Source: Reinekea sp. G2M2-21 (GTDB lineage: Bacteria > Pseudomonadota > Gammaproteobacteria > Pseudomonadales > Natronospirillaceae). From it: DNA of 64,000 bases. The stretch is taken from the NCBI RefSeq assembly GCF_015687175.1, contig NZ_JADPQG010000006.1, positions 62,001 through 126,000 of the forward strand, in the 5' to 3' direction. Within the stretch, counting starts at the first letter, position 1. Every line of letters begins with the position of its first letter. Below are positions 54,558-63,739 of this stretch, one piece after another. The translations under genes and the position numbers were made by a program. The notes below the pieces were generated by a model. The model searched no databases, was not told the origin of the DNA, and was given only the letters and a program-made list of their open reading frames with translations.

Positions 54558-55481
54558 ATGTCTGTTTACACCCAACTCAGCGACCAGGACATCATAACCC
54601 TGCTCGCTGACTATGACCTAGGCCAATACCGTTCACATCAGGGCATCAGCGCTGGGGTCGAAAACACCAATTATTTTGTCAACACCGATGAACATGCTCT
54701 GGTACTGACCCTTTTTGAAAAACACGACGTGTCCGAACTGCCCTTCTTTCTGGAGTTGGGTGAGCATCTGCATAACGACCATTGCAAGGTGCCACAACCG
54801 TTCCGCAATAAGCAGGGGAACTTACTGCAAACCGTAAAAAACAAACCCGCAGTGTTAATTGAACGTTTACGTGGGCAGCATGTTGAAGTGTGCCGTGACT
54901 ATGCGCTCGACATTGCCCGAGCACTGGCACAGGTTCATCTGTCGACCCAACAATTTACTCAGTCACGTGCGCATTCTCATGATGCTCGCTGGGTTTTACG
55001 GGAAGCACACACTTTGCTCCCGCAACTTCCCGCACACGACCAAACGATTCTGCGAGAAGCAGTGGCCGTTGTTGAACAGCTACCGACGGATTTACCTTCC
55101 GGTATTATTCATGCAGATCTGTTTCACGACAACGCACTGTTTGATCAAGGGCACATCTCAGGCATCATCGATTGGTACTTTGCCGGACTGGACAGCTACG
55201 CGCTGGATATCGCCATCACCCTGAACGACTGGTGTGTCTTACAAAACCAATATGATCCGCATCTCGGCGAGGCGTTTATCGAAGCCTATAACGCGGTACG
55301 TCAGCTGAACCGCAAAGAATACCGTGCCATCAGTGGACTGCAGGTACAGGCGGCCACCCGTTTTTGGATCAGTCGCTGGTTAGCGCAACAACAACATCAG
55401 CAAAGCGATGATCACATTACCGTGAAAGACCCTGAGCAAATGAAATCGCTGCTCAAACAGCTTTTAAACTATACTAACTAA
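54558..55481 (+). CDS. thrB: Homoserine kinase, aminoglycoside-phosphotransferase type
   Basis: The 307-residue protein is a ThrB of the APH fold, as in Pseudomonas, and not the GHMP type of E. coli. Visible are SAGVENTNYFVNTDE near residue 30, the catalytic loop GIIHADLFHDNALF and DWYFAGLDSYALDIAI (the DFG-like metal site). It phosphorylates L-homoserine in threonine biosynthesis. In Pseudomonas, thrB lies close to polA; here the giant Fn3 gene sits between them. The start has only a weak ribosome-binding site, 10 bp after the preceding stop. Confidence 0.88.
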   Translation: MSVYTQLSDQDIITLLADYDLGQYRSHQGISAGVENTNYFVNTDEHALVLTLFEKHDVSELPFFLELGEHLHNDHCKVPQPFRNKQGNLLQTVKNKPAVLIERLRGQHVEVCRDYALDIARALAQVHLSTQQFTQSRAHSHDARWVLREAHTLLPQLPAHDQTILREAVAVVEQLPTDLPSGIIHADLFHDNALFDQGHISGIIDWYFAGLDSYALDIAITLNDWCVLQNQYDPHLGEAFIEAYNAVRQLNRKEYRAISGLQVQAATRFWISRWLAQQQHQQSDDHITVKDPEQMKSLLKQLLNYTN

Positions 55482-55507
55482 ATAAAAAAACAGATAAGAA
55501 GATCGCA

Positions 55508-56878
55508 ATGACGAGACATAACACCATCGATGCGTCTATCACGCCGATTGGCTCATTAGAAGTTCTATCGCAAGTCGAAGTCGCCAAACTGAAGCAAGCT
55601 GGAGAAAACGGCCTTTATGAGCTTTTCCGACGTTGTGTTCTGGCCATATTAAATACCGGTTCAGACAGCGACAACGCCAAAACCATTCTCGAAGCTTACC
55701 CAGATTTTAAAATTGACATCATTCAACAGGACCGTGGTATTCGCCTGAATTTATTTAACGCCCCTGCCGATGCTTTTGTCGATGGCGAAATGATTACCTC
55801 AACCCGTGAAATGGTATTTGCTGCGCTGCGAGATATTGTTTATGCCGAAAGTGAGCGTGAAAACTTTGCAACGGAGCTGAACAGCAGCTCCGACATTACC
55901 GATTACGTTTTTCATTTTCTGCGCAATGCCAAAATGATGTATCCTGGTGAAGCGCCACGCATCGTCGTGTGCTGGGGTGGTCATGCCATTGGTAAAGAAG
56001 AATACAAATACACCAAAAACGTTGGCCATGAATTGGGCATACGCGGACTGGATATTTGCACGGGCTGCGGACCCGGTGCGATGAAAGGCCCGATGAAAGG
56101 CGCCACTATTTCTCACGCCAAGCAACGCATTCTGAACGCCCGATACATCGGTCTGACGGAGCCCGGCATTATTGCTGCGGAAGCGCCGAATCCGATCGTA
56201 AATGAACTGGCCATTTTGCCCGACATTGAAAAAAGGCTGGAAGCGTTCGTCCGCCTTGGTCACGGGATTATCATTTTTCCCGGTGGTGCCGGCACCGCCG
56301 AAGAATTGTTGTATCTGTTGGGTATCCTGCTGCATCCGGACAACAAAGACATTCCCTTTCCGTTGGTGTTAACCGGACCTAAATCATCGGAAGATTACTT
56401 CAAACAATTAAACGATTTTATTGCGAAAACACTAGGCTACGAAGCGCAGCAGAAATATAAAATTATTGTCGATGATTACGCCGGGGCTGCCCGGGAAATG
56501 ACCAAGGGCATGATGGAAGTCACCGAATACCGCAAGAAAACCAACGATGCGTTTCACTTCAATTGGCGATTAACGATTGACCCGATTTATCAGGAACCCT
56601 TTGACCCAACCCACGAAAACATGGCAAAACTGAACCTGCATAAAGAGGCGCCGATACATGAACTGGCGGCGAACCTGCGTCGGGCATTCAGCGGCATCGT
56701 CACCGGCAATGTCAAAGAACAGGGGTTGCTGGCCATTGAAAAATACGGCCCGTACGAAATCCACGGTGATCCAGATATCATGGAGCCGTTTGATGAACTG
56801 CTGAATTCATTCGTTACTCAGGAACGCATGAAATTACCGGGCAGCAAATACATTCCCTGTTATCGGGTCATTCGGTAG
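55508..56878 (+). CDS. ppnN: Pyrimidine/purine nucleotide 5'-monophosphate nucleosidase
   Basis: The 456-residue protein matches PpnN (YgdH, 454 in E. coli). An N-terminal domain (about 1-130) precedes a LOG-type Rossmann fold with VVCWGGHAIGKEEYKYTKNV, GCGPGAMKGPMKGA and the signature FPGGAGTAEELLYLLGIL. A C-terminal region (about 380-456) is also conserved. The enzyme hydrolyses nucleoside monophosphates to base and ribose-5-phosphate and in E. coli is activated by (p)ppGpp. It lies 26 bp after thrB with an A-rich spacer and may be in the same transcript. Confidence 0.92.
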   Translation: MTRHNTIDASITPIGSLEVLSQVEVAKLKQAGENGLYELFRRCVLAILNTGSDSDNAKTILEAYPDFKIDIIQQDRGIRLNLFNAPADAFVDGEMITSTREMVFAALRDIVYAESERENFATELNSSSDITDYVFHFLRNAKMMYPGEAPRIVVCWGGHAIGKEEYKYTKNVGHELGIRGLDICTGCGPGAMKGPMKGATISHAKQRILNARYIGLTEPGIIAAEAPNPIVNELAILPDIEKRLEAFVRLGHGIIIFPGGAGTAEELLYLLGILLHPDNKDIPFPLVLTGPKSSEDYFKQLNDFIAKTLGYEAQQKYKIIVDDYAGAAREMTKGMMEVTEYRKKTNDAFHFNWRLTIDPIYQEPFDPTHENMAKLNLHKEAPIHELAANLRRAFSGIVTGNVKEQGLLAIEKYGPYEIHGDPDIMEPFDELLNSFVTQERMKLPGSKYIPCYRVIR

Positions 56879-56927
56879 CCACGACCGATTCGTCTGTTTA
56901 TGATGCGCAGAAGAGGAGACTTTAATC

Positions 56928-57977
56928 ATGCGCTGGCGAATCGGGCTCACGCTCACCTTTATCATTCTTGGGGTCGTACTGACTCAGTGGCCGGAAGCCT
57001 GGCAGGGCTTTTCCGATGTCGTTTACGTTGAACACGCCTACCCGGCCATTCAATCGTTATTACTCCGATTACCATCGTTACACAATGTCGCCTTAGCGGA
57101 TGTGCTTTGGCTGCTGATCCCGGCACTGTTTATCCTGCGAGTGTGGTGGTTGTGGCGCAAGAATCTGGTTCGCCGCTGGTTAACCGCGCTGGCGGAAACC
57201 GCGCTCTGGTTCAGTACCGGATATCTGTTGCTGATGTTGCTTTGGGGCATGAACTACCACCGAGAACCGCTTTATCACCAGCTGCAAGCACAAGGTTTTA
57301 CCACTCAACTGGGTGATGGCCATTGGCAATTTGCCATCACCGAAACCAAGCGGGTTGTGGATCGCCTGCCCGCAGAATTCGACCCTTGCACTTCCGTTGA
57401 CGCCAGCTTTCATCCAGATCGTCCGGCAGCTTTCGCCCTGTCAGCGTCAGCGTTGGCCAACTTACCTTCGGCACCGTCTCGTTCGGTCACCGCCTCGGCT
57501 TGGTCACCGGTGTATACACGCTTAAGCACCGCCGGCGTTTATATCCCCTTTACTGGTGAACCAACGGTTAATCGCGACCTGTTTGATGCCGCAAAACCCT
57601 TTGTCATGACCCACGAATACAGTCATTGGGCGGGCTACGCGCGCGAATACGATGCCGATATCCTGGCTTATTGGTCACTGTGGCTGTCACCCGATCCCAT
57701 CTGGCAATTCTCAGCCTGGCTCGAATGGTGGATGAGTATCCGCGAACCAGATAAGGTAAGACAACAACTGCCAGCGCTGTTAACCAGCACCATGGCTTGC
57801 TATGCCGAACATTTGTCGGCGCAACCGCGTTGGAATATCCGCCACCTGTTCTGGCGAGCGTATGAAGTCAATCTAAAAAATCAGGGAGTGCCCGAAGGCC
57901 TGAAGAGCTACGCCATGGGGGAAGCCATGGCGCTGAGCAGTTACCAGGATTGGTTATACAAAAAAAGCCAGCGTTGA
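56928..57977 (+). CDS. DUF3810 membrane protein with zinc-peptidase-like motif
   Basis: The 349-residue protein has three membrane helices in its first 120 residues (RIGLTLTFIILGVVLTQWP; ALADVLWLLIPALFILRVWW; LWFSTGYLLLMLLWGMNY). A large domain follows, in which FVMTHEYSHWAGYAREYDAD carries an HExxH-like metalloprotease motif with downstream acidic residues. This is the DUF3810 family, predicted to be membrane metallopeptidases but uncharacterised. A tight AGGAG precedes the ATG by eight bases. It converges on the SDR gene with 7 bp between the stops. Confidence 0.75.
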   Translation: MRWRIGLTLTFIILGVVLTQWPEAWQGFSDVVYVEHAYPAIQSLLLRLPSLHNVALADVLWLLIPALFILRVWWLWRKNLVRRWLTALAETALWFSTGYLLLMLLWGMNYHREPLYHQLQAQGFTTQLGDGHWQFAITETKRVVDRLPAEFDPCTSVDASFHPDRPAAFALSASALANLPSAPSRSVTASAWSPVYTRLSTAGVYIPFTGEPTVNRDLFDAAKPFVMTHEYSHWAGYAREYDADILAYWSLWLSPDPIWQFSAWLEWWMSIREPDKVRQQLPALLTSTMACYAEHLSAQPRWNIRHLFWRAYEVNLKNQGVPEGLKSYAMGEAMALSSYQDWLYKKSQR

Positions 57978-57984
57978 ATCGGCG

Positions 57985-58791
57985 TCAATCATAGCCGCCG
58001 CTAAATGCGTTCGGGTATTGCCAGGTAAAACCTAACCCTTGCAACCGGGTTGGCAGCAAACGTTTACCGGCGGACACGGGCAGGCTGATGGCCAACGGTG
58101 CAACGTCTTCCCGTTTGCGGAAAAAATCATACATGTCCAGCAGACTCACCGGTTGTAAGTCACTCACGATGTAATGATCGGCCAACGCACGCTGATGCAA
58201 TAAGAAGACAATGGCAGCGGCGGCGTCATCGATATGAATCCGATTCGTCCATTTGTTTTGCGTCACACTTTCCTCGGTAGCTTGGAGCGCCGAACGTTTC
58301 AACCAATCTCGACCGGGGCCATAGATACCACTCAGTCGGACAACGCTCGCCGGTACTGGTAACGCGGTCACTTCCGCTTCCATGGCCAACAGTATCCGGC
58401 CAAATTCATCATCGGTTTGCGCATCCAGATCATCCGTAATCAACTCGCCATTTTCTGAACCATAGACTCGCGTTGAACTGACGGCGATTAACTTTTCGGG
58501 CAAACGTTGCCAGGTAGAAAGGGATTGAGCCAGTTGCTGAATAGGTGCCACATACGCCTGATGATAGGCTTCTGGAGTCCGCTCAGCCGCCGACAGAGCG
58601 ACCACGATCACATCCGCCCCAACATCGGGCCATGGCTCGCAGGCCAAATCGACCATTCTTTGTTCAAACGGCAATGTCTCGTCCACTTGGCTACGCCGTA
58701 AGCCAATAACAGATCCGCTTTGCAGCAACCAATTAGCCGCGACACGGGAGTTGAGTTTGCCGACGCCGGCACACAGAAGTTTTTTCGCCAC
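57985..58791 (-). CDS. SDR-family NAD(P)-dependent epimerase/reductase (YeeZ-like)
   Basis: I place the start at GTG 58791 (MAKKLLCAGVGKLNSRVAAN), which puts the dinucleotide-binding loop a few residues from the N-terminus; an in-frame TTG at 58809 is the alternative. The 268-residue product has that loop in variant form (GVGKLNSRVA, not GxxGxxG). It also shows VSSTRVYGSENGE, VVRLSGIYGPGRDW and NRIHIDDAAAAI, the pattern of extended SDRs such as YeeZ. The classical YxxxK catalytic pair is not obvious. Substrate is unknown. It diverges from oxyR. Confidence 0.72.
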   Translation of the reverse strand: MAKKLLCAGVGKLNSRVAANWLLQSGSVIGLRRSQVDETLPFEQRMVDLACEPWPDVGADVIVVALSAAERTPEAYHQAYVAPIQQLAQSLSTWQRLPEKLIAVSSTRVYGSENGELITDDLDAQTDDEFGRILLAMEAEVTALPVPASVVRLSGIYGPGRDWLKRSALQATEESVTQNKWTNRIHIDDAAAAIVFLLHQRALADHYIVSDLQPVSLLDMYDFFRKREDVAPLAISLPVSAGKRLLPTRLQGLGFTWQYPNAFSGGYD

Positions 58792-58891
58792 GGTGGGTTT
58801 CCATTCCAAATTGAGGCCTGCATCATATTAACCCCTTGTATCAACTTCAACTTTTCGATAGTTTCCACCTAAACAAACGGACACGCCCTGC

Positions 58892-59803
58892 ATGACCCTC
58901 ACCGAACTCAAATACATCATCGCCCTCGCCCAGGAACGGCATTTCGGCAAAGCCGCAGACCGCTGTCGGGTTTCCCAACCCACGTTGAGTGTGGCGATTA
59001 AAAAGCTGGAAGACCGCCTGAACGTCGCGATTTTTGAACGCAATAAACAGGGCGTCACAGTAACGCCCATTGGAGAGAAAATTGTCACGCAGGCGAATCG
59101 GGTCATTGAGGAGAGCCTCAAGATTGAAGACATCGCGCTGTCCGGTAAAGATCAACTGACGTCGCCGCTGCGACTCGGCGTTATATTCACCATTGGTCCG
59201 TACTTACTGCCGCACATTATTCCGCAATTACGGGTGAACACGCCCAATATGCCGCTGTTTATCGATGAAAACTTCACCGGAGTGCTCCGACAACGCCTGC
59301 GGGAAGGCAAGATTGATGTCGCCATTCTCGCACTGCCTTTTGTCGAGACCGATGTTCTGACCAAGCCCCTATACGACGAACCCTTTGATATTCTGTTGCC
59401 TGCGGCACATCCCTTGGCCCAGAGAGAAGCCATTGATGCCAACGAACTGGTGGGTGAACCGTTGCTATTGCTTGGTGACGGCCATTGCTTTCGCGATCAG
59501 ATATTGACCGCTTGCCCCGGCATAGCCCAGGCGACGAGGGATCCTGTGGGGCAAATACAAACCATGGCCGATGGCACGTCATTGGAGACGCTGCGCCACA
59601 TGGTGGCATCCAACCTGGGGATAACCATCCTGCCACGCTCAGCCACGGGGTCGCATCTATACAAGGACGATCTGGTGCAGGTTCGTCCCTTCAAGGGCAA
59701 AAGCCCGACCCGCAAAGTGGCCCTGGCTTGGCGGGCCAGCTTCCCACGCCCAAGTGCAATTGATGCCATCGAAGCGGCCATCCGAATATGCAAAACGCAC
59801 TGA
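58892..59803 (+). CDS. oxyR: Hydrogen-peroxide sensor regulator OxyR
   Basis: The 303-residue LysR-type regulator has an N-terminal winged helix (about 1-60: FGKAADRCRVSQPTLSVAIK) and an effector domain. The redox cysteines fall at C199 and C208 (GDGHCFRDQILTAC), exactly the OxyR numbering, so disulfide sensing is expected. It activates catalase, peroxiredoxin and related genes. The order oxyR-recG is the Pseudomonas one. Its stop lies 16 bp inside the recG gene, so the two are coupled. The 82-100 bp gap with the divergent SDR gene is the only promoter space. Confidence 0.94.
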   Translation: MTLTELKYIIALAQERHFGKAADRCRVSQPTLSVAIKKLEDRLNVAIFERNKQGVTVTPIGEKIVTQANRVIEESLKIEDIALSGKDQLTSPLRLGVIFTIGPYLLPHIIPQLRVNTPNMPLFIDENFTGVLRQRLREGKIDVAILALPFVETDVLTKPLYDEPFDILLPAAHPLAQREAIDANELVGEPLLLLGDGHCFRDQILTACPGIAQATRDPVGQIQTMADGTSLETLRHMVASNLGITILPRSATGSHLYKDDLVQVRPFKGKSPTRKVALAWRASFPRPSAIDAIEAAIRICKTH

Positions 59804-61869
59804 CTCTGTCCGATGGTGTTGCCAAACTAAAAGGGGCAGGTCCGAAACTGGCCGAAAAACTCGCCAATATAGGGCTCAACAGTATTGGCGATCTCCTGTT
59901 TCACCTGCCCTATAAATATCAGGACAGAACACGCATTATGCCAATCGGCAGCCTGCGCCTGGGTATGGCTGTGGTTATTGAAGCTGAAATCCGCGCCGCT
60001 CAAGTCACCTTTGGTAAACGCCGTTCATTGTTGTGTCGACTGCAGGATGGCACCGGACTGCTGACCATACGCCTGTTTCACTTTTCTAAAGCTCAACAAA
60101 ACCATTTAAAAACCGGTTACCGCATCCGTTGCTACGGCGAGGTCCGTATGGGCCCCACTGGGCTGGAGATGGTGCATCCGGAATATCAGGTTAAAGAAGA
60201 AGGTGATTTCCCACCTCTGGACAACCGCTTAACCCCCTTGTATCCAACCACCGACGGCATCGCCCAAATTCGCCTGCGCAACCTGATTGAACAGGCCATC
60301 GAGATTTTGAATCGCCAAGGTGGCTTGTCGGAGTGGGTGCCACCGCAATGGTTAACTCCGTGGGCAATGCCGTCGTTATCTGAAGCCTTGCGTACATTGC
60401 ATCACCCTGCCAGCAGCGACGACACGGTGGCCCTGTTGGAAGGGGATCACCCCGCGCAACAACGACTCGCGCTAGAAGAGTTACTGGCACATCACCTCAG
60501 TCTGCAGGCATTAAGGCAAGCGGTTCAAGCCACTGGAGCACACCCGGTACCGCCGTCCAGAAAACTGGCCCCGGCATTGTTGACACAACTGCCGTTTTCA
60601 CTGACTGGCGCCCAGCAACGGGTCTGCCAGGAAATCAGCGCCGATTTGGCCAAACCATTACCCATGTTGCGGCTGGTACAGGGCGATGTAGGCGCGGGAA
60701 AAACGCTGGTTGCTCTGATGGCCGCGCTGCAAGCCATCGAATCCGGTCTGCAAGTAGCTTTGATGGCACCGACTGAATTGCTAGCCGAACAACATTTCCT
60801 GAACATGCAGGCATGGTGCGAGCCGCTCAACATTTGCGTTGACTTATTATTAGGAAAAACCAGTAAAAAAGAGCGCGATGGCATTCTCGACCGACTCGAC
60901 ACCGGTAAAACAGCCTTATTGATCGGCACGCATGCGTTATTTCAAAAAGGCGTGGACTACGCCAACCTCGGTTTGGTGATCATTGATGAACAACACCGGT
61001 TTGGCGTCCAGCAACGACTGGCGCTCAAAGAAAAAGCCAATAATGGTACACCTCATCAGTTGACTATGACCGCCACGCCAATTCCGCGGACGCTGGCGAT
61101 GACAGCCTTTGCCGACATGGATATTTCCATTATCGATGAACTGCCGCCGGGGCGAACCCCGGTGGTCACGACCGTCATCAGCCAGGACCGGCGCGATGCG
61201 GTCATCCGCCGCGTGGATGCCGCTTGTGAAGACGGCAAACAAATCTATTGGGTGTGCACACTGATTGAAGAGTCGGAAGAACTCCAAGCTGAAGCGGCGG
61301 AAGCCACTGCCAACCGATTGGCTGAGGCGTTGCCGCACCGACGCATCGGACTGCTGCATGGCAAACTGAAACCGGCCGATAAATCACGACTAATGCAATC
61401 CTTTAAAGCGCATGAGCTGGATATACTGGTGGCCACCACCGTCATCGAAGTCGGCGTTGATGTGCCCAATGCCAGTGTCATGATTATTGAAAATCCGGAA
61501 AGACTCGGCCTGGCCCAATTACATCAGTTGCGAGGGCGAGTTGGTCGGGGAACAACAGAAAGCTATTGTTTGTTGATGTTCGGCACGCCGCTGTCAGAAC
61601 AAGGCAAACAGCGATTGGAAGTGATGCGCAGCACCAACGACGGCTTTGTGATTGCCGAAGAAGATTTAAAACTGCGCGGACCTGGTGAAGTGCTCGGCAC
61701 GCGGCAAACGGGCGCCATCGGTTTTCGTGTTGCCGATATGGAGCGCGACCAACATTTACTGGCATTGATACCGGAACTGGCCCAGCGCCTGACCACTGAG
61801 TACCCCTCTCACGCGCAACCCATTATTGAACGCTGGCTCAGCCAGGCCGACCGATTCGCGCAAGTCTGA
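59788..61869 (+). CDS. recG: ATP-dependent DNA helicase RecG
   Basis: The 693-residue helicase (E. coli 693) has the wedge/OB domain in its first 270 residues (MVHPEYQVKEEGDFPP region). The motor has motif I GDVGAGKTLVALMA, motif II IIDEQHRFGVQQR, motif III MTATPIPRTLAMT, motif V VATTVIEVGVDVPNASVM and motif VI QLRGRVGRGTTESYCLLM. It reverses stalled replication forks and branch-migrates Holliday junctions. The start MQNALTLSDGVAKLKGAGPK (in part) overlaps the oxyR 3' end. Confidence 0.95.
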   Translation: MQNALTLSDGVAKLKGAGPKLAEKLANIGLNSIGDLLFHLPYKYQDRTRIMPIGSLRLGMAVVIEAEIRAAQVTFGKRRSLLCRLQDGTGLLTIRLFHFSKAQQNHLKTGYRIRCYGEVRMGPTGLEMVHPEYQVKEEGDFPPLDNRLTPLYPTTDGIAQIRLRNLIEQAIEILNRQGGLSEWVPPQWLTPWAMPSLSEALRTLHHPASSDDTVALLEGDHPAQQRLALEELLAHHLSLQALRQAVQATGAHPVPPSRKLAPALLTQLPFSLTGAQQRVCQEISADLAKPLPMLRLVQGDVGAGKTLVALMAALQAIESGLQVALMAPTELLAEQHFLNMQAWCEPLNICVDLLLGKTSKKERDGILDRLDTGKTALLIGTHALFQKGVDYANLGLVIIDEQHRFGVQQRLALKEKANNGTPHQLTMTATPIPRTLAMTAFADMDISIIDELPPGRTPVVTTVISQDRRDAVIRRVDAACEDGKQIYWVCTLIEESEELQAEAAEATANRLAEALPHRRIGLLHGKLKPADKSRLMQSFKAHELDILVATTVIEVGVDVPNASVMIIENPERLGLAQLHQLRGRVGRGTTESYCLLMFGTPLSEQGKQRLEVMRSTNDGFVIAEEDLKLRGPGEVLGTRQTGAIGFRVADMERDQHLLALIPELAQRLTTEYPSHAQPIIERWLSQADRFAQV

Positions 61870-62010
61870 TACGCAAAAAGCTCAGATTGTGCGCTGGTCG
61901 CCAAAAATTATCGTCCGATGGTCGAATTCGCAACACTTTTACGGACTGCGACTATACTGATCAAACAGCAGAGCCGAGTAGGCTCCTTTACATTGCACAG
62001 GAACGTTACC

Positions 62011-63399
62011 GTGGTAAGTCATACTGAAGCGAATATCCCTATCGTTGTGCGCCAGCATTTAGCGCAGAAAACAATTTCCCATGCCCTCGGGCCGAATAAA
62101 GCCTCGCTTGAGCGAGCGGAAGTGTGTCTGCTCAGCGATGACCAAGGGCTGGTTCAGGTTTTCGTATCGTCCAATGCCATTGTTCATATCGATAAAATTC
62201 GCGCGATCACCGGTCGTGACCTCAAACCGCTGACTGTTGAGGAGATTAATCGCCTGAAAAACAAAGTCGGCGTACAAACGCTGCCCGCTTTTGATGATTT
62301 TATCCAGGCTGATACCATCATCGACGAAAACTTATTTAACACCACCCGGATTTTCGTGCATACCGGAAACAGTGACTTCCTGATGGCGCTGAAAGACGCC
62401 AGCGCCATGAAACGCAAAGACGACACCCGCGTTATGAACATTGCCACGTCGCTACCTTACACAGATATCGAATACGAGCTCAGTCTGTTCGATCACGATC
62501 GAGATGAAATCAACAGCGCCGTCACCAAGTTTACGGCGTTGCGCATTAAACAACGTTTAGAAGAAACGCTGGAAGTACCGCCCCTACCGGACACGGCTCA
62601 GGCGATCATTCGTTTGCGGGTTGACCCTGATGCGAACATCGACAAGCTGAGTCAAATCGTTGAACGAGACCCAAGTTTGGCGGCACAGGTTGTCAGTTGG
62701 GCAAGCTCGTCCTACTACTCTGCGCCGGGCTCGATCAAATCGGTTCAGGACGCTATAGTCCGGGTGTTGGGCTACGACTTGGTGATGAACCTTGCTCTGG
62801 GCTTATCGCTCGGTAAAACGCTGGAGTTACCCGAAGAACAGGATAATGGCAATGCGAGTTACTGGACCCAGGCAGTTTATGTGGCTGCTTGTGTGGGTGC
62901 GCTGGTGAGTGCCATTCCCCGAGAATTTCGCCCCGGTTTCGGCTTAAGCTATTTATCTGGCCTGTTGCATAACTTCGGATACCTGATACTCGCACACGCG
63001 TTCAAACCGCACTTTGAAACCACCAATGAAATGATCAGCCTCAATCGCCACATTGAACATCAACACATTGAAAAGCACGTACTTGGTATTACCCGAGATC
63101 AAATAGCCTCCAATCTCATGCACAGCTGGAATATGCCGGGTGAGGTCACGATGGGCATTCGATATCAGAGCGACCCGCAGTATCTGGGAGTTAACAGTGA
63201 CCAGGCACATCTGATTTATCTCGCCAATCATCTGTTGCAGGAATACGGCCTGCTGCCGAAAATGAACCATCGCTTTGATAAAACGGTTTATGAACATCTG
63301 AACTTAAACCCGACCGATGTAGTGCCATTGATGGAGCAGCTACGGGAAAGCCGTAAAGAGCTGGACATGATTGCCCATTCGCTGGAACCTACCGCTTAG
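62011..63399 (+). CDS. YbaK-like/HDOD fusion protein
   Basis: The start is taken as GTG 62011, eight bases after AGGA; a -10-like TATACT lies at 61953-61958, inside the otherwise open extension from ATG 61918, which lacks a ribosome-binding site. The 462-residue product joins a YbaK/aminoacyl-tRNA-deacylase-like domain (about 15-165) to an HDOD domain (about 180-400: LPPLPDTAQAIIRLRVDP in part, then IVERDPSLAAQVVSWASSSYYS). HDOD proteins are signalling output modules, often linked to c-di-GMP or cell-cycle control. The same gene follows recG in Pseudomonas. The tRNA-editing residues were not verified. Confidence 0.78.
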   Translation: MVSHTEANIPIVVRQHLAQKTISHALGPNKASLERAEVCLLSDDQGLVQVFVSSNAIVHIDKIRAITGRDLKPLTVEEINRLKNKVGVQTLPAFDDFIQADTIIDENLFNTTRIFVHTGNSDFLMALKDASAMKRKDDTRVMNIATSLPYTDIEYELSLFDHDRDEINSAVTKFTALRIKQRLEETLEVPPLPDTAQAIIRLRVDPDANIDKLSQIVERDPSLAAQVVSWASSSYYSAPGSIKSVQDAIVRVLGYDLVMNLALGLSLGKTLELPEEQDNGNASYWTQAVYVAACVGALVSAIPREFRPGFGLSYLSGLLHNFGYLILAHAFKPHFETTNEMISLNRHIEHQHIEKHVLGITRDQIASNLMHSWNMPGEVTMGIRYQSDPQYLGVNSDQAHLIYLANHLLQEYGLLPKMNHRFDKTVYEHLNLNPTDVVPLMEQLRESRKELDMIAHSLEPTA

Positions 63400-63464
63400 T
63401 TCAGCCTTCTGGTAGCAGCCAAAGTTGGCGTTTCAAACCAAACTTGTGCACGGCCCGGGAATTT

Positions 63465-63481
63465 TGCGCCAAGGTCGTGCA
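63465..63481 (+). promoter_or_regulatory. NtrC-like enhancer site
   Basis: TGCGCC-N5-CGTGCA matches the NtrC consensus TGCACC-N5-GGTGCA at 10 of 12 defined positions. It lies about 110 bp upstream of the sigma-54-like promoter, a normal enhancer distance. Confidence 0.45.
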
Positions 63482-63577
63482 TAAATACTCAGCATTAATC
63501 ACAACTTAATATTGCGATAGATGATGAATCGGCTGCCGACGCACAGAAATCGAGCCTTTATTTTCGTACGCACACGA

Positions 63578-63594
63578 TTGGCACAACTCTCGCT
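63578..63594 (+). promoter_or_regulatory. Sigma-54 (RpoN) promoter
   Basis: TTGGCAC at the -24 position and TCGCT at -12, with the invariant GG (63580-63581) and GC (63592-63593) separated by exactly ten bases. Transcription would start near 63605, just before an inverted repeat. No sigma-70 pair with proper spacing overlaps it. Confidence 0.6.
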
Positions 63595-63606
63595 ATAGAA
63601 ATGCAC

Positions 63607-63640
63607 TTGAATCGAACATGTCTCTTCAGGATCGATTCAA
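63607..63640 (+). promoter_or_regulatory. 5' leader inverted repeat
   Basis: TTGAATCGA and TCGATTCAA form perfect 9-bp arms around a 16-base spacer, at the predicted 5' end of the transcript. It could be an RNA hairpin read by an antiterminator or a DNA-binding site. Confidence 0.5.
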
Positions 63641-63669
63641 ACAACACAACCCATTCATATTCAACTTAC

Positions 63670-63704
63670 AAAGGCGTATTCCGGCACTGGAATGCGCCTT
63701 TTTT
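63670..63704 (+). terminator. Leader terminator/attenuator upstream of nitrate transporter
   Basis: A 13-bp stem (one G-U pair) with hexaloop GGCACT is followed by six T residues; it lies 35 bp before the transporter ATG and about 65 bp after the predicted sigma-54 start. It resembles the leader terminator of Klebsiella nasF, which is overcome by NasR when nitrate is present. Confidence 0.75.
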
Positions 63705-63739
63705 GTTGGAAAAGACTTAAACGCAACAGGATTGATGAC

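Larger units (their letters stand above)
63400..63739 (+). other. Leader and control region of the nitrate transporter gene
   Basis: This 340-bp gene-free stretch holds, in order, an NtrC-like site, a sigma-54-type promoter, an inverted repeat and a strong terminator-like hairpin, followed by the transporter start. The individual elements are listed separately. No credible gene is present: a short open frame at 63618-63857 crosses the hairpin and overlaps the transporter in another frame. Confidence 0.6.

Noticed and set aside
55799-56335. 178-codon frame antisense to ppnN
   Set aside because: It mirrors the codon structure of a well-conserved gene and has no independent evidence.
61918-62010. 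Upstream extension of the HDOD protein to ATG 61918
   Set aside because: No ribosome-binding site; a promoter-like element lies inside it and a well-placed AGGA precedes GTG 62011.
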